A DNA stretch of 64,000 nucleotides from Mauremys mutica (GCF_020497125.1 NC_059075.1:61833321-61897320); one strand, 5' to 3'; shown: positions 12,801 to 26,039, counted from the first letter of the stretch. Translations and numbers: made by a program. The notes: generated from the letters alone by a model not told the origin.

Positions 12801-13027
12801 ACATGGATGTGTATGCTAAAGAGGCAGATGAGTTGCACAGTGGTAAGTGGGTGTGAGTCTAAACTAAACCGTTAAGGGAGTCTAAGCTGAACACCATACA
12901 TGTTGAAGGAGGTGGAGGAAGGCAGAGTTTACATCAGTTTAGACTCCCTGTAAACCAAGCGTGTCAAACTCCTTCAGTGGAGAGCCCTGAATTCCATCTT
13001 TAAATTATGATCCATGGAGTGAGTTCA

Positions 13028-13157
13028 AGTATCAGAGGGGTAGCCGTGTTAGTCTGGATCTGTAAAAAGTGACAAAGAGTCCTGTGGCACCTTATAGACT
13101 AACAGACGTATTGGAGCATAAGCTTTCATGGGTGAATACCCACTTCGTCAGATGCAG
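13028..13157 (-). mobile_element. Penelope-like element 3'-end fragment
   Basis: Read on the minus strand, it runs from 'ctgacgaagtgggtattc' through 'gaaagcttatgc' and 'aaggtgccacagg' to 'agactaacacggctacccct'. It is the same 3' tail as the copies at 31265 and 62193 and is homologous to the tails of the PLE palindrome at 55-57 kb. The 5' edge lies right beside the hammerhead-like motif; one base of stem II has decayed here. Confidence 0.75.
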
Positions 13158-13461
13158 GTGAGTGGGTTATAAATCCAAAACACCATAACCCCCTCAATCC
13201 ACACTGAATCTTCCACTGATGTCAATGGGAAGTTTGCACAAATCCCTGGTAGATCTGATCTTGACACAGCCGCTATTGTTACTCCAACTGGTGCAAAGGG
13301 AGGAATAAGGGAACCTCAAAAGATTCACAGCACCTGCATGCTTCTCTAAATTCTCTTATGGGGGAGAATCTTGTGAGAACAGGATTGTTATGCAAAGATA
13401 TGAGAGAACTGGTTGTAATTACATCTCTCTCTCACTGGATTAACAGCAGTTAATGAGAGAA

Positions 13462-13650
13462 AGGACGATCCAGTGGCAAGAGCACTAGCCTGGGACTTTG
13501 GATACCCTGGATCAATTGCTTGTTTGCTACAGGCTTCTTGTATGACTTTGGGCAAGTCACTTAGCCTCTCTGTCTCAGGTCCCCCACCTGTAAAATGGGA
13601 CAATAGCAGGGCTCACCTACACAGGGGTGCTATGGCAATAAATACATTAA
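13462..13650 (+). repeat. MIR/CORE-SINE-like element
   Basis: It shows 'ggcaagagcactagcctggg', then 'gactttgggcaagtcactta', 'gcctctctgtctcag' and 'ctgtaaaatgggacaatagc', the ordered blocks of a MIR-type SINE in plus orientation. Confidence 0.8.
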
Positions 13651-13654
13651 AGAT

Positions 13655-15352
13655 TGTGAGGGGGCTGATACTCTAGTAATGGGGGCCTGTGGAAGAGTGG
13701 ACTCACTGCAGATGTGCCCCCTCATGGCTAGGTGGGGCATAGCAGTGCTGTGTCCTCTAGCACCCCTGCTGATCATCGCTGTGGTGGTGAACCTCTTCTT
13801 CCAATTTAACCCTCCAGCCAGGTGACATTTTATAGTCCCACCCCTTCTGGTGTAATAAAAAGCCCAACAAATAATCCCCAAACAAAAGACTTCTTTAGCT
13901 AGCTCTCAATTCATCCTTGATGCTCAGCCTTCATCCCCACGCTCAGCTCATAGTCCTTATATAAAGCTAGTATGCCCCCCTCCTCAGGCTGGTACAGGAA
14001 CCCCATCCCACCCTGTGCTCTGGGCTCCACTGTTTTTGTGGGCCACTTCCTACCTCTGAGCCCCTGGTGCTGCTTCCTTGCAACCTGTACTTAACACAGC
14101 CTCCTTTGACTCCGAGTCAGGCTTTTCCCTAGGTCTTCCCAGCTCCTTTTTTACTGTAACACTGCCCTCAGGACTTCCTCTCTGTGCCTTGCCCCTTTCC
14201 AGGGCCCACCCCAGAGATTAATTCCATCCCTGGGGCCTTCTTCAGCCTACCTTCCCACAGAGAGAGGGAGCTCCCTGTCTCTTAGGTTTCTCTATCGTGG
14301 ATCCTTCTACTAGACTCCCTAGTCACTCACTCCTTTCTTTTATGAAGACCCAGTTCCTCCTCAGGTGGACCTAGTAAATAGATAGCCCTTAAGACTGAAA
14401 TCCTTTTATGTTCAGAAATGGCAGTAGCTTTTCCTTATCACCCCATCTTTAACATAAGGGGACCACTTCTGTGGATGAGGGAACAGTTTGTTCCTCATGA
14501 CACATTCATAAAGTAGATTTGAATCAGTACTTAGGTTTAACATCCTTTATATCAGATGTTACAAGAGCATTACTTAGACACTTGTTCCCCCACAAAAGAG
14601 TTTTGATAAGGCATGAGGTAAAGTTGCTGCTGCCCCACACTCACTCCCTGCCTTCTACATCACAATGATGTAAAAGTTAAAAAAAAATACCCCCCCCCAA
14701 ACCTCATATATAGCAAACCAGGAAAAAAACACCCTCAAATATAGCAAACGAGGAAATACAGAACTAAGATTCCCTTCTCCCAGGGTGACCACACTACCAT
14801 AATTGTGGCCGCAGACATTGACTACAAGGAGCTCCTTTTTCTCCCTCTACTCCTAGTGCAGGATACAAGAGATGTGCTGGGACAGAAAGAGGGCATTTCA
14901 GGGGTGGGAAGGAGTGTGGCTGGTGCCATCTGCACACAGCTGTCCACGGCTCCTTTGATGTCAATGGGACTACTCACATGTAAAATTAAGCTGCTGCATA
15001 AGTGTTTGCAGGAGTGAGGCCCTAAGGGCTGATTCATCACTGCGTTCCTCCAGTTTCACACCGATACAATTCCATCCATGCTGTGTTCATCAGTTTTATG
15101 CTGGTGTAACTCTCCGAGTGAGGTTGCAGTGACTGAAACTCAGAGACTTGTCACTGTAATTTTAAAAAGCTGTAACTAATTCATAATTTTCCCTCCCTCC
15201 AGATGTCTCCCAAAGGCCAAGAATTTAGTCTCAAATTATTTGCTTAGATTTAATATAATAAATGGGAAGGTTGGTTTGTATATTGACAGACCTACAGTGC
15301 TCTGTTTAACTACAAATGGGTTTTATGATGCAATTAAAAAAATAAAGAAACT

Positions 15353-15394
<42 letters not shown>

Positions 15395-16310
15395 CGCGCC
15401 AGGTCACAGAAACAAAACCATCTGTTTTTTTTCATTGTTAGTGAGAACGTCAATAACAGAGAAAGCAGCAGTGAGGTAGTTGTGTATCTTGATTCCTGGC
15501 CTCTTAGGAGTCAAGGCATCCTAAGCCCATGACCCTAGCTTCTGGGCTCTTTGATGTGACCTCTGTTGGAGATAGGGACTCAGACATTTTAATACTTTAT
15601 TTATCCCATTATCTGAGCACCTTGCCCTAGATCAGAAGTGTCCAACCTCTGGACCTTGGGGCCCTCAAGGCTCTTAATTGTGACCCTCAAGGGAGACTGT
15701 GTTAAGAAGAAAATTTGCATTTGATTACAAAGGGAAATGAAGTACAAAGTAACCTCTGAGATACTGTTCTGAACCCAGAGTTTGGAGTTAGGCACCCAAG
15801 TTAGGAATTGCTTTTAGGCTCCCAGCTCAATTTCTTAAGAACTTAGGAGAGAGAAGGGGCTAGAGAGGGTGCAGGGTGGGGTGGGAAAGGCAGCTTGAAG
15901 CTGAGCTGTGGTTCCTTAGCACATTGAAACAATATGTTGGGCTACTGACTGAGAAGGTTGGACCCTCTGCTCTACATTGTCAGTCACAAGGCACAAATTA
16001 CTCCAGAGAGATTGGGAACAGAAAGTACCTCAGGAGATGGGCAGACTGTTCCAAAAATCCACAAGAAGCTTCTCCATGGACAAAGGCAGGCACATAGTGA
16101 TGCTGATAAAAGCCAAGTCCCTTCAAGCAGGCAACAGACACAGCTTTCACTTATCTTCAACATCCCGGCATCTGTCTGCCTCTCTCATTCGTAAAAGAAC
16201 TAAGAATATGACTGACTGCTACATGAGGATACAAGAGACATCTGTTCTCTCTTGCAGTCAGCAGCTGGAGATCCTGGAGCAGGAGAAGGAAGGGACTCTA
16301 CAATGAAGGC
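13655..16310. other. No gene recognised; one microsatellite and a partial hairpin repeat
   Basis: Noncoding DNA. A (GA)n microsatellite lies at 15354-15392. A half hairpin repeat is visible at about 14945-15030 ('gtcaatgggactactcacat' and 'cataagtgtttgcaggagtg'). Open frames in this stretch carry no recognisable domain. Confidence 0.45.
15354..15392. repeat. (GA)n microsatellite
   Basis: A nearly uninterrupted GA dinucleotide tract of about 38 bp. Confidence 0.95.
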
Positions 16311-16326
16311 AGCGAGAAGGTGCATT

Positions 16327-16488
16327 CAGGGCCGGCTCCAGATTTCTTGCCACCTCAAGCAAAAAAAAGGGGGGGGAGGGGCAGAGTGCCGCCGCAGAAG
16401 CAAAAGAAAAAAAAGGCCGGAGTGCCGCTCCTTGAAAAGTGCCGCCCCAAGCACATGCTAGGAACGCTGGTGCCTAGAGCCGGCCCTG
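16327..16488. mobile_element. hAT-type MITE (CAGGGCCGGCTC family)
   Basis: The termini are 'cagggccggctc' and 'gagccggccctg', with 8-bp target duplications ggtgcatt (16319-16326) and ggtacatt (16489-16496), which differ by one base. The interior is A- and G-rich with no coding capacity. An 8-bp duplication and CAGGG termini are typical of hAT elements. A second copy of the family is at 53695-54030. Confidence 0.8.
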
Positions 16489-17159
16489 GGTACATTGGCC
16501 CAGTAGTTGGGGGAAGATAATGTGGTTAGGTGGGCTTCATAGACTTGCTGCTCTGGATTGGAACGTGAGGCTGAGTGTTGAGTACTCCTGGTCAAAGGAA
16601 AACCAGCAGACACTTGACATTTCTAACAGGAGAGGTACCAACCATCTGACATCATGGCTGAATTCCAGGGAGAATTCCTCCCCTGACATTTCTCGTTATT
16701 CCTGGTGGATTGGGAGACAACTGGCCACTTTTATCCCAAGATGTGTGGCTGTCTACATGTAAGATCATTATCATTCAATTTGGCCTACTGACCTGGAAGC
16801 TAAGTATGTGATCTTATCATCAAACAGACCTAGGACAGACTTTTACCAAATATTGCCGGTGTTTATGCATACTGATCAGAATCTATTATTTGACAGGAAA
16901 GGGCACAGGGACGAGTCAACCCCTTACTAGCCTGTTACCATCTCTGTCCCTAGAGCAAGACATCCGTTAGACAGTAAGATTTGAGTGTTAATATAGGGTT
17001 ATCAGGCAACCCACTCATTGCTTAAGCATGAGGACATTTATACTATTATAGGGATTTCCTTTCTGAATGAGACACCCATATATGGAAGAGTTGTGTTCTC
17101 CTTTGTTGTTTCTTTCACCCCTTCCCTTCTTTATCCATCCATCTTACATACTTATATGG

Positions 17160-17274
17160 CCCTCATTAACATAGTATTCATTTGTCTTCACAACACCCCT
17201 CTAAAGTAGAGAAATACTATTATCCCTGCCCCTTTTTTTAAACAGAGGGGGAACGGAGGCAGAGAGAGACTAAA
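17160..17274 (-). repeat. MIR-like SINE fragment
   Basis: The sequence 'actattatccctgccccttt' followed by 'ggaggcagagagagactaa' is the reversed 3' half of a MIR-type element. Confidence 0.55.
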
Positions 17275-17275
17275 G

Positions 17276-18700
17276 GTATGTCTACACTGTGTGCATGTTC
17301 ATGCCCTTGGATCATGTGCATGCAGGAGCAAGCCAGGCAAATCCACCCTAGAGTCCACATTTGCATGGAACCCTATTTATCCACATCCACATGGCTACGC
17401 TAGGGACACAAGCTGAGCGCTACGATTTTAGGGAGCATATCGCAGGTTCTTTGCATCAGATGTGGATACTCTAGGAACCAGTTTGTGGTGGTGTATTGTG
17501 GGTAATATGTTCCTGTCATTCCTGGATCCTTGTGAGGAAGAGAGATTTTTCCTGCCTTCACATTTACTAGTGGCTCTTCCAGATGAGGTCACTCCTCATT
17601 TCTGTCCATTTAACAGTGGGTCAAAGCCATGGATCTATTGGATGAGCAGCTCCTGCTCCTTCTTCAGAGTAAAATGTTTATGCAGTGGGGTAGGCACTAG
17701 GTGAGATGCTGGATAGCATTTTAGGAGCAGTTTCTGACACACTGAAGGCAGCAAGACTTGGGAGATGAAGACAGTTCAGTCACAACAGATTGCACAGGCA
17801 TGAGGAATGCTGCTGTTGTCATGTGGAATCCCCTTTGGGTTTACCATCGCTTCTGGTGCAGGAGAACTAGCATGGGGTGGTGGGATCACATTGTGCGGCA
17901 TTCTTGGGATGGCCAGCAGTGGCTCCAGAACTTGGGCACGAGAAAACAGACCCACATGGATCTATGGGAGGAACGTGCAACAACACTCCAGTGCAAGAAC
18001 AGTCCATTGAAAGAAGCTTTATCGGTACAGAAGTGGGCTGCTATTGCCCTGTGGAAGCTGGCTACCCCAGCCAGCTACAGGTCTGCAGTGAACCTTTTTG
18101 GTGTTGGCAAGTTAACTGCTGGGGGTGTGATAGTGGAGGTTGGTGATTAACACTGGGGGTTTACCCCTGTGGACATAAGAAATGTGCCTGCAATAAGAGC
18201 TGGCTTTCGGAAGATGGGGTTCCCAAACTGCGGTGAGGCCACTGATGGCACTCACGTGCCCATGGTTTGTCCATCAGATGGGGCAAGTGAGTATATGAAC
18301 CACAAAGGGTACTATTCCATTGTTCTTCAGGGCTTTGGTCAAGCACAGAGGCAGGTTCATGATCACTAACATTGGCAGTATAGGAAAGACACATGATGCC
18401 AGGGTTCTGAGGCACTCTGGCTTGTACCTGAAGGAGAAAGCAGGGACCTTCTTCCACACGAATGGTACTGTTATGAACAATGAATCTGTGCCACCTGTTA
18501 TTCTGGAGGACCTTGCATATCTCTTCCTGCCATGGCTCATGAAACTGTACCCTAATGTCAGGGACTCTGGAAAAAGGCTTCAATTTTGTCAAAAACAGTG
18601 GGCGCTACTACCCCTGAAATGGATCTTTACTGGCTCCTGGCTGAGCAGATTACTGTCATACCAGTGAAAAACATCCACAGTAATTATTTTCAATGCACAG
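17276..18700 (+). mobile_element. PIF/Harbinger DNA transposon remnant
   Basis: The left edge is proposed at 'ggtatgtctacact', a terminus I recognise from amniote Harbinger elements. The interior carries a transposase pseudogene. No matching right terminal repeat is recognisable beyond 18670, so the right boundary is uncertain. Confidence 0.6.
17860..18667 (+). pseudogene. Harbinger (HARBI1-like) transposase pseudogene
   Basis: Three overlapping frames together resemble a PIF/Harbinger DDE transposase. The first (to about 18150) has LSVQKWAAIALWKLATP followed by NLFGVGK, the family's N-terminal helix-turn-helix-like region. The second (18169-18369) has ATDGTHVPMVCP with the first catalytic Asp and NHKGYYSIVLQ. 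The third (18320-18667) has GKTHDARVLRHSGLY, the second catalytic Asp region, and LFLPWLMKLY. Frameshifts near 18150 and 18340, plus loss of the last catalytic segment, make it inactive. The enzyme would cut and paste the element at TWA-type sites. Confidence 0.8.
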
Positions 18701-18704
18701 TACC

Positions 18705-19245
18705 GTACTTTATTGAGAAGGAATTACACAAACAGTAAAGGATTATATCAAGCACATAACTCCTATGTTAGACATTAAGAGCTATACATTCCCCTTTCAT
18801 TCTCTCTTTCAAAAAATACACAAACAGGCCCTGCACTTGCCTCATGCAGCTCCTGCTTGGCAAAAGCCCCCTACGTGATGTCCCTCAACAGGATTGAGAT
18901 GCCCCAGTCAGTCCATGCTCCACTCAGGATGTTCTACACATGTTGTTTGCTTTGAAGTGGACCTATTTGCTGACTCAAACCTCAGTATTGATCATACACA
19001 CAGCATGGAGCCAATCAGTTTCACCTCTGCCATCTGCCTGATGCTAAGAGAAGGATTCTGCTCCCAGAATCCTCTTTCACAGTTCAGTCATGTCAAGCCA
19101 TGTTCTCACACCATTCATTCAGTATGACCACATCAATTCACCACCATCCCAACAATCCCCTATTCAATATTCAATTACCAAAGATCATTGTAATATCGCA
19201 TCAATCATACCCGCAATTTGTATGCTATTATACCATGTGTCTCCT
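18705..19245. other. No gene recognised
   Basis: AT-rich sequence following the Harbinger remnant. It may still be element DNA; I see no coding signal. Confidence 0.35.
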
Positions 19246-19249
19246 TTTC

Positions 19250-21650
19250 TGTTTTTTATAAAACTTAAAGCATTATCTTACAATTTTTAGTAGCATAATT
19301 GAACAACTTAATTTTATAATTTTTTGCAAAGTTTTTTTATATATTGCTTACACATCTGATATTCAAAACAGAAACATACAAGGAATAATGCTGCAGTTAA
19401 AAAATATTGCCCTTTTAACTCCATATCATGCTGTTATTTGACATACAACATTATACCAAGTACACATTTGAGATCTTATTTTTTCTACAGCTTTTTCAAC
19501 AATTTTATATTTTCGAGCAAGCATACTTTTTACAGATATTATAGTGTCTAGCTGACTATTCTATTTGGTCTAGTGTGTCTTGATTAGTTTGTATTTTCAT
19601 ATCCCAATCTGTATTATTTCACTCTATTTCCCTTAAATTTGGCAATGTTAATTTAGAGTAAGTCATAAAGGTTTTAGTTATCTGAGGTTGCCATTGATAT
19701 TGTTCATACTAGAAATGAGTTACATGTCCATGAGTACACCACATCCCTTGGTCCATAAACCAGGTTATTTATTACTACATTACCCTTTTCCTTTTGATGC
19801 CAACAAATATCTTCATTTATTTTATATAATTCCCACCAACCATTGTTCCACTGTAAATTCATGGTGAGGTTACCTCCTTTCCATTCCAAATTCCAATTTC
19901 CTTCTGTGATTAAGGTGTCCTGTTTTTACTGGGCTCCTATTATTTGTTTCCATTTCACTTTGGGTATTTACCATAATCCATTTCCTTTTGGTACTATTTT
20001 ATAATACCCTGTTTTATTTTTTAGGTGCTGGCATATATTACCTGGTACACTTTTTGTTGTAAGTGAGTCTATGTGAGTTTTGACTGTTTTGCATAAATAC
20101 TGTGTGCTGCCTTAGTTTTTCTGTGTGTTGCACTAATGCTTAGGTGGTAGGAACAAGGACATGTGACTTGCTAAGACCCTGGGGGGCAGATAAGGCTACT
20201 CCAGTTGCCTGCACGTAAGCTATAAAAGGTGCTCTTCATAACCTAAAGCCTAGGAGGGGGGATGTGACCAGTTGACACTTTGCCTGGGAATTGAGCCAAA
20301 GACCAGGAGGAGGGGCAATGGGCGTGTTGGAGGTTGAGTCACTAGAAGCTGGGCAGTCTGTGGTTGGGAGAGAGGCAGGGAATCCAAGATGGACTTGGCT
20401 AATGTTACCAATTCCCATGCCAACAAGTCTGTTCCACGTTGTGTATCTGTTAATTAATAAACCGTCCATTTTACAATGTTGGCTGAGAGTTACAGCTGAC
20501 TACAGAGTTGAAGTGCAGGCCCTGTGGCTTCCCCAAGAGCCATGCCCAGGCAAATTCACTGAGGGGATGCCAAATGCCCCGAGGTCGGACACAGGAAGGG
20601 CAAGACCACATAGGCTTTTTTGCCCCAGCAAAAAGTGTGAGGGGAGGTATGCCTTACCAGGGTTTTGCCTGGCTTTTTAGAGAGCAGTTTTAGAGCATTA
20701 GCCTGGTGATTCTGTGACAGACTGTGGATTATCCACTTCTTAGGGACTAAGATTACAGAAATCTTAAATTTAGTTTTGTTGTGTATATATACACTATGAT
20801 TACAGTCTGGAATTAACCATTTTATATGTTTAGGAACATTGTGACGTTCTTATGTTGATTTGATTACATTAACCCATGTTTATCCTCCCATATATTACAT
20901 ATTGTCCCCATATGAGGTATGGCATCTTAAAGCATATTTATGTTAGGGTACTTTTGTTTGGATACTTTAAATACCATACCCCCATAAACATGTGTTCTGT
21001 GTGCACCAATTACATCTTCATTGACACATTTCCATATTCTCAGTGATGTTATACAATTTTACCGTTGATCCTATATTTATGACTGGAATTTTAGTTTTAT
21101 TTTAAATCCAAGCCCCTTGAATTATATATTCTTTGGGTGCTTTTTCCTGATGGTGTTCGTGTGTCTGAAGGGTTTCTTTATGTGGTGTAGGTGGGTCCCA
21201 CAATTCCCCACGTTTGGGATTAATTGCTTGGGATACTTTGGCCTCCAATGCATATGCACCATTTGTTACACTTGAGGTCCCTAAACACCTTTTTTTAGGT
21301 GGATTATATTCCCTCAACTACTAAAGTATGTTTTTCTGAAGTTTCTTGCCACTCTTTTGTTAATATCTTGGATGTTAATCCCTGTACCCACACAGAAATA
21401 TATGCCTTATTTGGTACATGAAATGTCCACATTCCCTGAGTGTCTTTTATGGCCTCAAAGGGAATGACAGATTCTGTTACCATAGAGTACCAGATTTCCC
21501 CATCTTCCACATTCTTCCTTCTTATCATCCCCTTTACTGGGTTTAGCAACTTGATATTCCTTTATTGAGTTGTGGAGAGCTTTTGTACTGGAAAATCAGT
21601 TGTCTGGATAGAAATTTCTTTTATTCCCTTTTACTTTGCTTTCTTTTAGA
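19250..21650 (-). pseudogene. env: Endogenous retrovirus env-like pseudogene
   Basis: Minus-strand open fragments at 21549-21304, 21317-21102 and 19889-19704 follow each other in order and overlap as if one long frame had been broken. They are rich in Trp and have dispersed Cys: EIWYSMVTESVIPF, GMWTFHVPNKAYISVWVQG, NPKRGELWDPPTP, LQWNNGWWELYKINEDICW. This composition and their position downstream of gag/pro/RT fragments in the same orientation fit a retroviral envelope glycoprotein gene. An unrelated LTR in plus orientation splits it at about 20075-20719. I could not identify a transmembrane-subunit CX6CC motif, so the family is not assigned. Confidence 0.5.
20075..20719 (+). mobile_element. 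LTR (probably solo) inserted in the env-like region
   Basis: This block is GC-richer than its flanks and reads like a plus-strand LTR. It has TATA box 'ctataaaagg' at about 20220, a U5-like stretch with 'taattaataaaccgtcc' and 'ttggctgagagttacagc', and ends in 'ctgtgaca'. I recognise the U5 region as a dispersed turtle LTR. The left boundary and target duplication could not be fixed. Confidence 0.55.
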
Positions 21651-22079
21651 CTTTTTCTTCTCCCTTTGATCCTAGTGAAATAAATGCTGCTAGAGTGAAC
21701 ATTATCAGGGAAACAACTCTAACATGACTTTTGTACAGGACTTTTTGCAGAGGTTGGCTTCAAGTTGTTGCCCACAGTAAGGTTTTCTCTGGCTAGGACT
21801 GTGATCAATCTGCACCATTATCTATCCCAATATTGGAATTTAGACTTTCCAAAAGCTTTTTTAAAACTTTCCCCTCCTCAGAGAATTAAGCCTGGAGGCT
21901 GCTTTTGGATTTTGATATTTTCCTGTACTGATAGTATATCAAAAGCAGGAAGCCTACTGCACAACCAGTGAGGCCACTGGGTAATTAAGGTCTCCTTCGC
22001 ACCTTGGAACACCCAAGAAGAATAAAGCCAATATAGAAGAACCAAAGAAATTTACATTCATCTTTACAGTTAAGAAATT
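21651..22079. other. Remnant retroviral or spacer DNA
   Basis: There is no clear coding signal. It lies between the env-like fragments and a LINE copy and is probably decayed retroviral sequence. Confidence 0.3.
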
Positions 22080-23100
22080 ATAGTAAAGAACAGTTTACTA
22101 GAATTCACTGAGAGGATTAACAAAGATATAGAACCCTTATGGAAGGTTTTTAGGCAAGGTGAGCTGTTATAGGATAAGAGAGAAAGTCCTTTATGGATCA
22201 ATAACTGGTTAAAAGATAAGAGACAAAAGGCAAGAATAACTGGTTAGTTTTTAGAATGGAGAGAGGTAAACAGTGGTGTTTCCAAGGGTCTGTACTGAGA
22301 AAAGGCAATACTGTTAAATGATCTACATAAAAAAAAGGCAAACAATGAATTGGCAAAAATTTGCAGATGATACAAAACTTCAAGATAGTCAAGTCCAAAA
22401 CAGACTTTAAAGAGTTGTAAAGGGATCTTACAAAACTGGGTGACTAAGCAGATGACATTCAATGCTGACAAATGCAAAGTAATGCATGCTGGAAAAATGT
22501 AATTCCAGCTAGACATATAAAAGAATGGGGTCTAAATTAGCTGCTACCACCCCCCCACCTCCCCAAAAAAGAAGTTCTGGAATCACTGTGTATAGATCCC
22601 TAAAAACATTCACTTAATGTGCAACAGCCATATCTGAAACAAAAGCACACACAAAAAAGCAACAAAAATAATCAGGAGTCTGGAACAACTTTGAATAAGA
22701 AAAGGTTAACAAGACTGGGACTTTCCAACTTGGAAAAGAGATAACTAAAGGGGAATACAATAGAGGTCTATGAAATCCTGACTGTTGTTGAGAAAGTAAA
22801 TAAGTGTTATTTACTTCTTTTTTTTTATAACACAAGAACTAGGGGTTACCAATTAAGATTGCTAAGCAGCAGATTTTAAATAAAAGGAAGAGATACATTA
22901 ATAGAGGCTATTAGCCAAGATGGGCAGGGATGGTGTCCCTGGCCTCTGTTTGTGAGAAGTTGGGAATGGGCTGCAATGATTACTTGATCATTGCCTGTTC
23001 TGTTCATTTTCTCTGAAACACCTGGCATTGGTCATTGTTAAAAGACAGGATGCTGGGCTAGGTGGACCTTTAGTTTGACACAACATGTTTTTATGCTTGT
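22080..23100 (+). mobile_element. Decayed CR1-clade LINE copy
   Basis: Word-by-word similarity to the copy at 11247-12427: 'ttgcagatgataca' followed by 'aacttcaagatagtcaag', 'aatgcaaagtaatgcatg', 'ggcacctggcattggtcatt' and 'ggctaggtggacctttag'. Many indels and stops destroy the RT frame, so it is much older than the 11.2-kb copy. Confidence 0.8.
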
Positions 23101-23871
23101 GCCCCTAAGAAGTGTGCTCACTGTACTGAAATTTAAGTAACTTAATCTTCTGGCTTATTCTTCAGATGGAATCCTGTAGCACAGACAGGTCTAGTAATCA
23201 CATCGCCAACAAGCCATAGCAAATTTGACAGCATACTTCTTGCTTCCGTAAATTTATAGATTAACCTGAAAAAACATAAGCAAACAAAAACAAAACACAC
23301 AAGGCCTCTGACCAGACCTTATAGGTTAGTACATACTGGGCATTAATTTCTGAAAATTGTTATATTTAGTCCCTTGGCAAGTATAATTAGATTTGATCAG
23401 AATGTTTTTACACATCTCTATCCGGAGTGGTTACTAAAACTGCCACGGGATTGGCCATTTTCTTAACTGTTAACTGGAAAGGGTTTTCTTTATATAGATT
23501 TTATTTTACCTTTGTTTACCAATTTTAAGCATCACTGTGGTTTCTATTTTTCATCAATATTTTAATTATTCCTTTGGCTCTTCCTTTTGTTTGTATTGAT
23601 TTCTCTGTCCAAATGTTTTCCAATGTTTGCATCAAATTTGCTACACAGATCTTCTTCTGTACCTGCTCAGGCATTTGTTTCTTTGGTGTTAACAGGAACT
23701 CAGGAATTCTTATAATTTAGCCTGTTATTAATTCAAAGAGGTTAATAACATAACAAAGAAACAATTAACAGAGAAATTCAGTACAGAGAACCATTTAGCC
23801 CTGGCCACTGCTCTGGCCATTATAGTTGGCAGGTTGGCTACAATTATATTTTATAATATAATCATGGGATG

Positions 23872-25760
23872 TCATCTGCCATCTGGTTTCTGTACAAGCC
23901 AGATTGGGGAGCTGAAGGGGCTTTGACACTTCACTACTACCCCTTGTGATCTTAGATCCTGCAACAGGTTTTTTTTATGTGGGGAACAGCTTCTGCTGGA
24001 TAGGAATACTGAGGAGCTGACTTTACACATTTCCCCCCAACTATCTTTACCACTGCCTTTTCTTTTTAGCCCAACCAGGAGAAATTCCCTTATCCACTTA
24101 CTGTCTGGCAGTGCCACAACTGCCATAGCTTTACAGGCTCACTTTCTTAATCCTTCTGAAACAACCTGATTATTTACTGTCTTTTTCTTCACAACCAGCC
24201 TTTCTGCCAAATTAATCATTTACTTTTCCAGTTGTGCCATATCTACTTTTAATATAGCTCTTTCAGTTATGCTGTTAAAAAAACACTGTATTTATTTCAA
24301 ATTTAGTTTGATCTACTACCCACGGCAGGTGTTTTAATACTTAAAGTTGCCTTTGCTCCTGTATTAATTAATGCCAGCAACCATTATATGTTTCCTTCTG
24401 TCCCCTCTTCCATGTAAGATCTACCAATTATGTGGGGCTGTAATTTGTCTACTAACATTTACCTTTGGGGACAGGGGTTGCTAAGGGCGAGGCATTTTTA
24501 CTGAAACATGGAGCCACTCTGACAGGGAGCTGCCAATTTCATCTGAGCCAATTCAGGGGATAACAAGCCATAAGAACTCACCAGCAGATCTTCTGTACCT
24601 GTTCCCACAGTAGCAACAGCCTTAACCCCTGACTGCAGCATTGACTAGTCCTTGCCATCAACTCACTTAAAGCAGCTAGCAAAGTCTTCAGCGGTTGCCC
24701 ATCCAAATGGGACATATCTGCCCCCTTTCCTGAAGTTGAGCCCATACCTGTGCTCACAACGATCCCCCACTGCACACCCCAAGTCTTCTACCATACCGTC
24801 CTCAGCCTTGTCCTATTTCATTGCAACTACCGCGTCCCATATCCGTGTGGTTGGAGCCATTATAGCCTGCTTGATTGCTGTAGGGAGCCTCACTAATCAC
24901 TTTCCGAGAAGAACTACCTGTTCCATTTACTACTCATTGTGACTCCTGAGCTGCTTTAATCAATTCAACCTGATCTAAATTCATCCAGGATCCTATGAAC
25001 ACCTTAATAGGTTTCCTTAAACCATCATAAATTAAATCTGTCAGCTGTTTCTCCTTAATTTCAGCCAGAGAGCATACCAACAACAACCTAGTACAATAAG
25101 CCATAACAGATTCTCCTTCCTTCTGATGTATCAACAAAGCCATCCTTCTCAATTCATAGGAGATCAGAAAGTATTGGGCTACCTTCTGGATAACAACGTG
25201 TCTGTCACCTTTGTTTAACTCTGCCTCCATTTCTGCCAGGAAAGCCGTTCCTTCTGTAGGGCCAGCACAAGTTATTGTCAGTTCTCTTAAATCTTCAAGA
25301 TCTAAAGGTTTTCTAACCATGTATTCCAACAGCCAAGACTAACATGTTCTCTTAATCAAAGAGTCCATTTGTTTAGCCAGTGCCTGTTTTTTAGTTTCAG
25401 TCAGAGGACGATTTACTTCCTCTTATATATGCCGTGAGGGGTTTTATTTTTGCTATCACTACTGGCTGGGCTGCCGGAGGCCCTGGAAGGGGCTCCTCTT
25501 CCTCTTCCACCTGTACATGTATGGGATAAAGCTGTTATCTGCTGAGCCTTGGTTACATTTTGTTCTACAGCAGTTTGCAAGTCACATTTCAGGCTTTCGT
25601 TCTGCAATTTTAGTTTTTCCAATTCCTGTTCCAAACTTTCTTGCACAACGTCTCGCTGACATTCCAAAACATCTCGCTCCCTTACAAGCTTATCTGCAGC
25701 ACAATACATAGCACAGATGACATGTGCTGCTGTTTGGGCTTTCTCGGGAGTGTAACCCTT
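23872..25760 (-). pseudogene. Endogenous retrovirus gag, protease and RT-start remnants
   Basis: Minus-strand fragments in retroviral order. From 25709 comes a coiled-coil Gag N-terminus (ERDVLECQRDVVQESLEQ). From 25329 comes a capsid-like stretch (KPLDLEDLRELTITCAG, ESVMAYCTRLLLVCSLAEI). Near 24335-24375 there is a retropepsin-like active-site box reading NTGAKATLS, where the catalytic Asp of DTGA is replaced by Asn. At 24000-23872 the RT entry motif appears (LRSQGVVV, SPFSSPIWLVQKPDGR). Homology stops abruptly after KPDGR, so most of pol is deleted before env. An in-frame stop near 25350 and frameshifts mark it as dead. It could be a class I-like retrovirus; the class is a guess. Confidence 0.7.
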
Positions 25761-26039
25761 TCAATACAGCAACAGCAAGTTGTCCAATAAGTCAGAATTG
25801 ATTCAGAACAATATTTAAATGAATCCCTGTAAACTTTGTAACTCAATGCAATGACATGAGGTAGAACATACATATCACCTTCAAATGCCCCTAGAAAACT
25901 TTCAGTCACTGGGGGGTGGATGGAGTATGTACAGAAACTCAGAATGCCCAGAATAGTCACTGCATGACAATGGCACAATGATTTTTTCCATTACCCTTTC
26001 ACTATACTCTTCTGCCCTTACAAAAAATGTACCCAACAG

